Source: a bacterium
GTDB lineage: Bacteria > JAMORN01
NCBI GenBank assembly: GCA_027063545.1
Contig: JAMORN010000193.1
Location: 1 to 5,179 of the forward strand
Direction: 5' to 3'
DNA length: 5,179 nucleotides
Every line of letters starts with the position of its first letter. The first letter of the stretch is position 1. The position numbers and the translations under genes were made by a program. Below are positions 1 through 5,179 of the stretch, one piece after another. The notes under the pieces are model-generated. The model worked only from the letters and a program-made list of their open reading frames with translations, searched no databases and was not told the DNA's origin.

Positions 1-389
1 TAGGTGGAGAGGGCAATGGCGGTGTAATATACTCTTACTCTCATTATGGAAGAGATGCTCTTTCTGGAATTATTCTTATTCTTATTCTTATTTCAGAGGC
101 AGAAAAATCTTTATATGAAATTATAGAGGAACTACCAGAATTTTATATGACAAAACATAAAATAGAGACACAAAGTTTAGATATAAGTAGAGTAGAATCA
201 TATTTTAAAACAAAGTTTAATGGTGTATATTTTAATTATGAGGATGGAATTAGGATAGAGAAGCCATTAGAGTGGTGGTTTCATATAAGAAGATCAAATA
301 CTGAACCTATTGTTAGAATGATAGCAGAGGGTAAAGATAGGGATTTTATAGAGAAAGAGGTGATGAATATAAAAGAGATATTGGTTTAA
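1..389 (+). CDS. glmM: Phosphoglucosamine mutase / phosphomannomutase family protein, C-terminal 128 residues (5' end outside window)
   Basis: The frame is open from the left edge (first whole codon at 3) to a TAA at 387-389, so the gene starts upstream. Seen: fragment residues 1-7 are GGEGNGG, the sugar-binding loop of domain 3 in the alpha-D-phosphohexomutase superfamily. YGRDAL follows at about 15-20, and RRSNTEP at 96-102 with R105 and E109 is the phosphate-binding loop of domain 4. The catalytic phosphoserine would lie upstream. Known: these enzymes interconvert hexose 6- and 1-phosphates in the cytoplasm. GGEGNGG with SNTEP marks the branch called archaeal-type phosphoglucosamine mutase, which also occurs in bacteria; classical bacterial GlmM has GGEQSGH-like and SGTEP loops. 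Inference: with glmS 15 bp downstream, glucosamine-6-P to glucosamine-1-P is the likely reaction. Phosphomannomutase is the main alternative. The ATG at 147 is internal: it falls after the sugar-binding loop. A hexanucleotide repeat encodes an Ile-Leu run at about residues 24-30. Confidence 0.85.
   Translation, partial: GGEGNGGVIYSYSHYGRDALSGIILILILISEAEKSLYEIIEELPEFYMTKHKIETQSLDISRVESYFKTKFNGVYFNYEDGIRIEKPLEWWFHIRRSNTEPIVRMIAEGKDRDFIEKEVMNIKEILV
72..92 (+). repeat. In-frame ATTCTT hexanucleotide repeat, 3.5 copies
   Basis: Three full copies of ATTCTT are followed by ATT, inside the mutase gene. They encode alternating Ile and Leu in the helix just after the YGRDAL motif. The unit is six bases, so gain or loss of a copy would add or remove one Ile-Leu pair without a frameshift. 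Another ATT at 69-71 precedes the array. Confidence 0.85.
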
Positions 390-390
390 A

Positions 391-397
391 GAAGAGG
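391..397 (+). promoter_or_regulatory. Ribosome binding site for glmS
   Basis: GAAGAGG lies 7 bases before the ATG at 405, directly after the stop codon of the mutase gene. It is a moderate Shine-Dalgarno match. It supports the ATG whose second codon is the obligatory catalytic cysteine. Confidence 0.6.
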
Positions 398-404
398 TAT
401 AAAA

Positions 405-2246
405 ATGTGTGGAATAGTAGGGTATATTGGTGAAAAAAATGTTGTTGATATTCTTTTGCAGGGGCTTTATAAACTTGAATATAGGGGTTATGATTCAGCA
501 GGAATTGCTGTGATTGATAAGGATAGTAATGAATTAAAAATTATAAAAAAGGTTGGAAAGATCAGAAATTTAGAGTCTTCTATGAAGGAAGATGGATTTT
601 TTAATATAAACACAGAGATTGGAATAGCTCATACTCGTTGGGCTACTCATGGAGAGGTAAATGAGGTAAATGCTCATCCTCATTATGATGAGGATAAAAC
701 TTTAGCAATAGTTCATAATGGTATAATAGAGAATTATAATGTAATAAAAAAGTGGCTTGAAGAAAAAGGAGTTAAATTTAAAACAGAGACAGATACAGAG
801 GTTCTTTTATATTTAATAAAGTATTATTATAAGGACGATTTAAAACAAGCAGTTTTGTCTGCGTTAAAACATGTAATTGGTGCTTATGGGATAGTGGTTA
901 TTTCTAAAAAAGAACCGGGAAAAATGATTGGTGCAAGAAATGGTTCTCCTTTGGTGTTTGGTATAGGGAAAGATGATTTTGTTTTAGCTTCAGATGTTTC
1001 AGCCATAAAGCCTGTTACAGATAATGTAATTTACTTAGAAGATGGTCATATAATAGAGGTAACAAAGGAAAATTATAAAATATTAACTTTAGAAGAGAGA
1101 GAAGTAAACGCTAAGGTTCATACTATTGATTGGGAACTTGAAAGTTGGGAAAAAGGTAATTTCCCAACATATATGGAAAAAGAGATCCATGAACAGCCTA
1201 ACACAATAATAAATACTACAAGGGGAAGATGGTTTTTTGAGAAAGGAGAATTAAAACTTGGAGGAATAGAGCCTGTTAGGGATTTACTAAAAAAGACAAA
1301 AAAAATAACAATTTTAGGTTGTGGAACAAGTTGGCATGCTGCTTTAATTGGAAAATATTGGTTTGAGTATTATGCTGATATTTCAACAGAGGTAGATTAT
1401 GCTGCAGAGTTTAGATATAGAAACCCTATTATTTTAGAGGATCAAATAGTTATAGCAATAAGTCAATCTGGAGAGACAGCAGATACAATAGGAGCAATAA
1501 GAGAGGCTAAGATTAAAGGGGCAACAGTATTAGGAATAACAAATGTGGTTGGTTCTACTATTGCAAGAGAGACAGATGCTGGAATTTATCTTCACGCAGG
1601 TCCAGAGATAGGGGTAGCCTCAACAAAGGCTTTTATTGGGCAATTAACAGTTCTTCTTATGATGGCTATATATATGGGAAGGATGAGAAGGCTTTCTATT
1701 GAGGACACATTGAGGGTTTCAGAGGAATTTAAAAAAATACCAGATAAGATAGAAAAGATTTTAAAACAAAAGGATTATATAAGAGAGATTGCAGGAAAGA
1801 TTATAAAATATAACAATGCATTATATTTGGGAAGGGGAGTGAATTATCCAGTAGCACTTGAAGGGGCTTTAAAGTTTAAGGAAATATCATATATTCATGC
1901 AGAGGGTTATCCAGCAGCAGAGATGAAGCATGGTCCTATTGCTTTGATCGATGAGAATATGCCAACAATTGTTATTGCTACAAAAGATTTTCTATATGAT
2001 AAGATAATTTCAAATATAAAAGAAGTAAAAGCAAGAAAGGGACAGGTTATTGCTATTGCTACAGAAGATGATGAGGCAATAAAATCACATGCTGATTATG
2101 TAATATATATTCCAGATACAATAGATATGCTCACCCCATTTTTATCTGTAATTCCTTTACAACTTTTAGCATATTATGCAGCTACATTAAAGGGGTATGA
2201 TGTTGATAAACCACGTAATTTGGCAAAAAGCGTGACAGTAGAATAG
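405..2246 (+). CDS. glmS: Glutamine--fructose-6-phosphate aminotransferase (isomerizing), GlmS
   Basis: Cytoplasmic enzyme that makes glucosamine-6-phosphate and glutamate from fructose-6-phosphate and glutamine, the entry step to UDP-GlcNAc. Seen, in order: an N-terminal nucleophile glutaminase domain (about residues 2-220) with Cys2 exposed after Met removal, HTRWATHG at 76-83, HNG at 104-106 and TETDTE at 127-132. A first SIS domain has LGCGTSWHA at 304-312, SQSGETADT at 353-361 and GVASTKAF at 403-410. A second SIS domain has LGRGVNYPVALEGALK at 475-490 and EMKHGP at 506-511. The C-terminus is LAKSVTVE. By alignment with the E. coli enzyme the isomerase residues are K490, E493, H509 and K608, all present. 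The length of 613 is normal (609 in E. coli). The start is fixed because Cys2 must follow Met. It sits 15 bp after the mutase gene, which encodes the next step, and 12 bp before trpS. The 15-bp gap leaves no room for a glmS ribozyme. Confidence 0.98.
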   Translation: MCGIVGYIGEKNVVDILLQGLYKLEYRGYDSAGIAVIDKDSNELKIIKKVGKIRNLESSMKEDGFFNINTEIGIAHTRWATHGEVNEVNAHPHYDEDKTLAIVHNGIIENYNVIKKWLEEKGVKFKTETDTEVLLYLIKYYYKDDLKQAVLSALKHVIGAYGIVVISKKEPGKMIGARNGSPLVFGIGKDDFVLASDVSAIKPVTDNVIYLEDGHIIEVTKENYKILTLEEREVNAKVHTIDWELESWEKGNFPTYMEKEIHEQPNTIINTTRGRWFFEKGELKLGGIEPVRDLLKKTKKITILGCGTSWHAALIGKYWFEYYADISTEVDYAAEFRYRNPIILEDQIVIAISQSGETADTIGAIREAKIKGATVLGITNVVGSTIARETDAGIYLHAGPEIGVASTKAFIGQLTVLLMMAIYMGRMRRLSIEDTLRVSEEFKKIPDKIEKILKQKDYIREIAGKIIKYNNALYLGRGVNYPVALEGALKFKEISYIHAEGYPAAEMKHGPIALIDENMPTIVIATKDFLYDKIISNIKEVKARKGQVIAIATEDDEAIKSHADYVIYIPDTIDMLTPFLSVIPLQLLAYYAATLKGYDVDKPRNLAKSVTVE

Positions 2247-2253
2247 AAAGGAG
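2247..2253 (+). promoter_or_regulatory. Ribosome binding site for trpS
   Basis: AAAGGAG begins right after the glmS stop codon and lies 5 bases before the ATG at 2259. It is a good Shine-Dalgarno match and supports that start, which gives 23 residues ahead of the HIGH motif. Confidence 0.75.
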
Positions 2254-2258
2254 AAGAT

Positions 2259-3275
2259 ATGGAGGAAAATCAAAATACATTAAAGACAAATAGAATTTTA
2301 AGTGGAATGCGTCCGACTGGAAAACTTCATATAGGGCATTATTTTGGTGTATTGGTAAATTGGCTTAAATTTCAAGAGGATTCTTCTTATGAAAAATATT
2401 ATATGATAGCAGATTGGCATGCTTTTTTTAGTGAAGCAACAAATAAAGAATTTAATTTAAAAAAGGTTACCTTAGATATTTTAATAGATTGGCTTTCAGC
2501 CGGGATTGATCCAAATAAAGTTGTAATCTTTAGACAATCTGATGTGCCAGAACATTTAGAACTTCATATAATTTTATCAGCTTTAACTCCAATGAGTTGG
2601 CTTGAAAGAAATCCAACTTATAAAGATGCTCTGGAAAATATTAAAAATAAGGATATAAGAAACTATGCTTTTTTTGGTTATCCTGTGCTTCAAACAGCAG
2701 ATATTGTTTTATATAAGGCAGATACTGTGCCTGTAGGTGAGGATCAACTTCCTCATCTTGAACTTGCGAGGGAGATAGTAAGAAGGTTCAATTATTATTA
2801 TGGATTAACTTTTCCAGAGCCACAGTCAATATTAACAAAAGCAGCAAAGATTTTAGGGATAGATAGGAGAAAGATGAGTAAGAGTTATAATAATGCAATA
2901 TACCTATCTGATAGTTCAGATGAGGTAAATAAAAAAGTTATGTCTATGATTACAGATGAATCAAGGATAAAGAAAACAGATCCAGGTCATCCTGATATTT
3001 GTAATGTATTCTCATATTGGAATATTTTTGAGAGTGATAAAGAAAAAATTGAATGGGTAAAACGTTCTTGTATAAAAGCTGAGATTGGATGCGTTCAGTG
3101 TAAAAGGGAACTGGCAAAAAAGATTAATGAGTTTTTAGAGCCTATAAGAGAGAAAAGATCATATTATGAAAACCATAAAGATGAACTCTATGATATTCTA
3201 GAAGAAGGTAAGAAAAAAGCTAAACAATTGGCTGTAAAGACAATAGAAGAAGTAAAAGATAGAATAAAAATATAG
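2259..3275 (+). CDS. trpS: Tryptophanyl-tRNA synthetase with a predicted [4Fe-4S] motif
   Basis: Class I aminoacyl-tRNA synthetase that charges tRNA-Trp with tryptophan using ATP, in the cytoplasm. Seen: the Rossmann catalytic domain starts with RPTGKLHIGHYFG (18-30), containing HIGH at 24-27. YPVLQTADIVLYKA (141-154) includes D148, which matches the aspartate that reads the indole NH in Geobacillus TrpRS. VPVGEDQLPH follows at 157-166, and the KMSKS loop is intact at 205-209. The helical C-terminal anticodon-binding region carries C248, C271, C278 and C281, spaced exactly C-x22-C-x6-C-x2-C. Known: this is the [4Fe-4S] ligand pattern of Thermotoga maritima TrpRS. Inference: this enzyme also binds a cluster. 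The length of 338 is usual for bacterial TrpRS, and the C-terminus is Lys/Glu-rich. The gene is translationally linked to glmS by position only; I see no functional reason for that pairing. Confidence 0.97.
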   Translation: MEENQNTLKTNRILSGMRPTGKLHIGHYFGVLVNWLKFQEDSSYEKYYMIADWHAFFSEATNKEFNLKKVTLDILIDWLSAGIDPNKVVIFRQSDVPEHLELHIILSALTPMSWLERNPTYKDALENIKNKDIRNYAFFGYPVLQTADIVLYKADTVPVGEDQLPHLELAREIVRRFNYYYGLTFPEPQSILTKAAKILGIDRRKMSKSYNNAIYLSDSSDEVNKKVMSMITDESRIKKTDPGHPDICNVFSYWNIFESDKEKIEWVKRSCIKAEIGCVQCKRELAKKINEFLEPIREKRSYYENHKDELYDILEEGKKKAKQLAVKTIEEVKDRIKI

Positions 3276-3310
3276 TATTTTAATTGTAATATTGTATAGC
3301 TAAAAAACTC

Positions 3311-3338
3311 TTGACTTACAAAAGAAAAATTTTAATAT
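3311..3338 (+). promoter_or_regulatory. Predicted sigma70-type promoter for the beta-helix gene
   Basis: TTGACT (3311-3316, five of six matches to TTGACA) and TAATAT (3333-3338, four of six to TATAAT) are separated by 16 bp. Transcription would start near 3345, giving a leader of about 60 bases before the ATG at 3404. It lies in the only intergenic gap longer than 15 bp, so the secreted-protein gene is probably transcribed on its own. The -10 match is weak evidence in such AT-rich DNA; the -35 element is the stronger half. Confidence 0.5.
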
Positions 3339-3393
3339 TTAATCTAAAGAAGCATTAAAACGATTAAATAAAATAAAGGGTTTAAGATTTGCC

Positions 3394-3399
3394 GGGGGT
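3394..3399 (+). promoter_or_regulatory. Unusual G-rich ribosome binding site of the beta-helix gene
   Basis: GGGGGT lies 4 bases before the ATG at 3404. It can pair with the anti-Shine-Dalgarno CCUCC if one G-U wobble is allowed. The block GCCGGGGG stands out in an otherwise very AT-rich leader and decides the ATG start over a TTG at 3389, which lies upstream of it and lacks a site of its own. Confidence 0.5.
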
Positions 3400-3403
3400 A
3401 ATT

Positions 3404-5179
3404 ATGGATAAAATAAAGAAAGTTTTATATCTAGTAGTTTTTTTATTTATTTATGCTACAATTAATGCTGCTACTTTGGAAGTAGGTGAGGGTAAACAAT
3501 ATTCAAATATCCAAGATGCTGTCAATGCAGCCCAACCCGGAGATATTATAAAGATTTATAGTGGTGTTTATGAGGAAAGAGTAGAAATAGTAGGTAAAAG
3601 TGATATTACATTAGTATCAGCAGCAGTTTCTGATATTTATGGAACAAGTGAAGATTTTAGACCTGATTTAAGTACTTTACCGGTTATTAAATATCATGAT
3701 ACAGAGCATGACCATCCTCACAATGATGATGAAGCATCCCATGATGAAACAATAGATTATGATGAAAATGGGGTAATTTTGATAAAAGAATCAAAGAATA
3801 TAAGAATTGTTGGGTTAAGAATTGATGGAATGGGTGTTTGGTATTCTGGCCAATGTATCCCTAAGTGGGGTGGTGCTCAGCTTTTTGGTAATAATGGTAT
3901 AGCAATAAAAAATAGTTATCATGTAGAGGTAAGATATTGTGATGTATTTAATGCTTTTAGAGGTATATATATTAAAGATAGAAACTTAGGTGGTGTTTAT
4001 ACAAAAAGAAATCCAGGAGATTTTGATGGTGATAGACAGGTTCCTGCATCCAATGTTTTAAACATGGGTAATCATTTAATTGAGAGAAATAGAATTCATG
4101 ATAATCACTGGGGGTTGATGTTTGAAATTACATGGGATGCTCCCTCTACAGTGAGAGATAACTTATTTTATAATAACTATAAAAGAGAAGGATATGAAGA
4201 AGCGTTAAATGTTGGGAATGGTTGTACTGCAGGAGATCAAAATCAATGGTATTCAGCTGCTATAAGATTTCATGGAGTATTTTTTGCTCCTCATTTAATT
4301 CATAATAATACTTTTTATAACAATGCTAATATTTATTCAACCCACTGGGGTTCAGGAGTCCCTAATATTAGATTTTACTATAACTTATATGATAAAGCAA
4401 ATAAAGATTTATATAATACAAGAGCATTCGGGTATATGGGTAATACATATGGGGCTTATCAATATTACTCTTTATTTGGTCAACAAGCAAAAGAAGATGA
4501 TCCTTATGGATTTACGGTTCCTACTTTTGAATGGGGTAGTGGAGATAAAACTCCAGAGACAGGAGATAGAGCAAATAAATGGGATTCTCAATGGGATGTG
4601 TATGATCATGAGATTTACTATATAGGAGCGGATGATGGTACGGCACCTTTAAATCATGATGACCCTAAATCAAGGGATTTTCTTGTTCCAAATCCATCAT
4701 CTTCTAGATTTTGGATGATAAGAAATGGAGTATCCTCAGAGTCTTGGGAAGTAGGCGATCCTACAGCAGGATTTTATGATTATGATGGTACAGTGGCTGA
4801 TGTGGGAGCATATCAAGTAGATCCTGATGGAAAGGTTAGATGGGCAGGATGTGCTGATTATCTTCAAATTGTAGATAGATATAGATATGCTGAAGTTCAA
4901 CTTTTAGATAATGGTTCTATTATAAGGATTCCCTATATTGTAAAGTATAATGGTAATAAGAAAATTACAAAGTTAGAATATGTACTTCAAAAATATACAA
5001 CAACAATAGCTTACAATGAATTTCCTCCTTCAGCTATTCAATCTCCAGATGAGTATGATTTAGATATCAATGAAAGTGCTTCAACTTCATTAGATAAAGT
5101 AGCTGATATGTTGAATGATTATGGTTATACTAGTGAGGATGTATTTTGGGTTGGTAGTGCTCCTAATTTTTCTAAAGAG
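3404..5179 (+). CDS. Secreted right-handed parallel beta-helix protein, N-terminal 592 residues (3' end outside window)
   Basis: The frame is open from ATG 3404 to the window edge with no stop, so the protein is longer than 592 residues. Seen: residues 1-22 are a Sec-type signal peptide with a KIKK n-region, hydrophobic core 7-20 and likely cleavage after INA. Residues 25-61 (VGEGKQYSNIQDAV, QPGDIIKI, GVYEERV) are the typical opening of pectate-lyase-like beta-helix proteins. Rungs follow at about 124-141 (GVILI, IRIVGLRIDG), 165-190, 223-259 (NHLIERNRIHDN, VRDNLFYNN) and 296-333 (LIHNNTFYNN, FYYNLYD). A His/Asp/Glu-rich loop at 97-121 interrupts the early rungs. YDYDGTVADVGAY at 458-470 resembles the usual end of such a domain, after which residues 475-592 look like another module. 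Known: this fold serves in polysaccharide lyases, glycosidases and adhesins. I cannot identify catalytic residues or name a family, so a role at the cell surface or on polysaccharide is only inference. A separate promoter precedes it. Confidence 0.88.
   Translation, partial: MDKIKKVLYLVVFLFIYATINAATLEVGEGKQYSNIQDAVNAAQPGDIIKIYSGVYEERVEIVGKSDITLVSAAVSDIYGTSEDFRPDLSTLPVIKYHDTEHDHPHNDDEASHDETIDYDENGVILIKESKNIRIVGLRIDGMGVWYSGQCIPKWGGAQLFGNNGIAIKNSYHVEVRYCDVFNAFRGIYIKDRNLGGVYTKRNPGDFDGDRQVPASNVLNMGNHLIERNRIHDNHWGLMFEITWDAPSTVRDNLFYNNYKREGYEEALNVGNGCTAGDQNQWYSAAIRFHGVFFAPHLIHNNTFYNNANIYSTHWGSGVPNIRFYYNLYDKANKDLYNTRAFGYMGNTYGAYQYYSLFGQQAKEDDPYGFTVPTFEWGSGDKTPETGDRANKWDSQWDVYDHEIYYIGADDGTAPLNHDDPKSRDFLVPNPSSSRFWMIRNGVSSESWEVGDPTAGFYDYDGTVADVGAYQVDPDGKVRWAGCADYLQIVDRYRYAEVQLLDNGSIIRIPYIVKYNGNKKITKLEYVLQKYTTTIAYNEFPPSAIQSPDEYDLDINESASTSLDKVADMLNDYGYTSEDVFWVGSAPNFSKE

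Noticed and set aside
147-389. A separate 80-residue protein starting at the ATG at 147
   Set aside because: The same frame continues upstream to the left edge and encodes the GGEGNGG and GRDAL motifs of the mutase, so this ATG is an internal methionine.
390-404. glmS ribozyme or other leader control element before glmS
   Set aside because: Only 15 bases separate the mutase stop from the glmS start, far too few for the ribozyme, and the upstream bases are coding.
1298-1305. A8 run in glmS as a programmed frameshift or slippage site
   Set aside because: The full-length protein is intact in frame 0, the run encodes ordinary Lys codons in KTKKIT, and A runs are common in this AT-rich sequence. 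I saw no stimulatory structure.
3268-3300. Rho-independent terminator after trpS
   Set aside because: Short AT-only inverted matches such as AATAT/ATATT are present, but there is no GC-containing stem followed by a T run.
3345-3403. Riboswitch in the leader of the beta-helix gene
   Set aside because: The leader is only about 60 bases, almost all A/T except the GCCGGGGG block, and I recognise no conserved riboswitch core in it.
4323-4625. Open frame of 100 codons on the + strand
   Set aside because: It lies wholly inside the beta-helix gene in another frame, has no ribosome binding site and shows no recognisable motif. The beta-helix frame over the same bases is strongly supported.

Overview
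This is an AT-rich bacterial window (roughly one third G+C by eye) with all genes on the + strand. It holds the 3' end of a phosphohexomutase gene (glmM-like), complete glmS, complete trpS, a 128-bp gap with a recognisable promoter, and the first 592 codons of a large secreted beta-helix protein that runs off the right edge.

Positions 1-3275 look like one operon. The gaps are only 15 bp (glmM/glmS) and 12 bp (glmS/trpS), with no room for a terminator or promoter. GlmS makes glucosamine-6-phosphate from fructose-6-phosphate and glutamine, and GlmM converts it to glucosamine-1-phosphate, so these two genes encode consecutive steps towards UDP-GlcNAc and the cell envelope. The mutase carries the GGEGNGG and RRSNTEP loops of the archaeal/Bacteroidetes-like phosphoglucosamine/phosphomannomutase branch, not those of classical bacterial GlmM. 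TrpS is a housekeeping tryptophanyl-tRNA synthetase, but it has a perfect C-x22-C-x6-C-x2-C motif, the ligand pattern of the [4Fe-4S] TrpRS type known from Thermotoga maritima. This suggests an anaerobic or low-oxygen lifestyle.

Positions 3276-3403 separate the operon from the next gene. They hold a sigma70-like promoter (TTGACT-16 bp-TAATAT) and a G-rich ribosome binding site. From 3404 to the window end there is an uninterrupted reading frame with no in-window stop. It encodes a signal peptide, a right-handed parallel beta-helix region with an unusual His/Asp-rich loop, and the start of what may be a separate C-terminal module.

The organism is a bacterium, judging by Shine-Dalgarno sites, bacterial-type GlmS and TrpS, and a Sec signal peptide. 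I cannot assign a phylum from this window. Strong A/T preference at third positions, the Fe-S TrpRS and a large secreted beta-helix protein would fit an AT-rich anaerobe or thermophile. I saw no RNA genes, insertion sequences or CRISPR arrays, and no wholly novel system; the points most worth a second look are the Fe-S TrpRS motif, an in-frame hexanucleotide repeat in the mutase, and the His-rich secreted protein.
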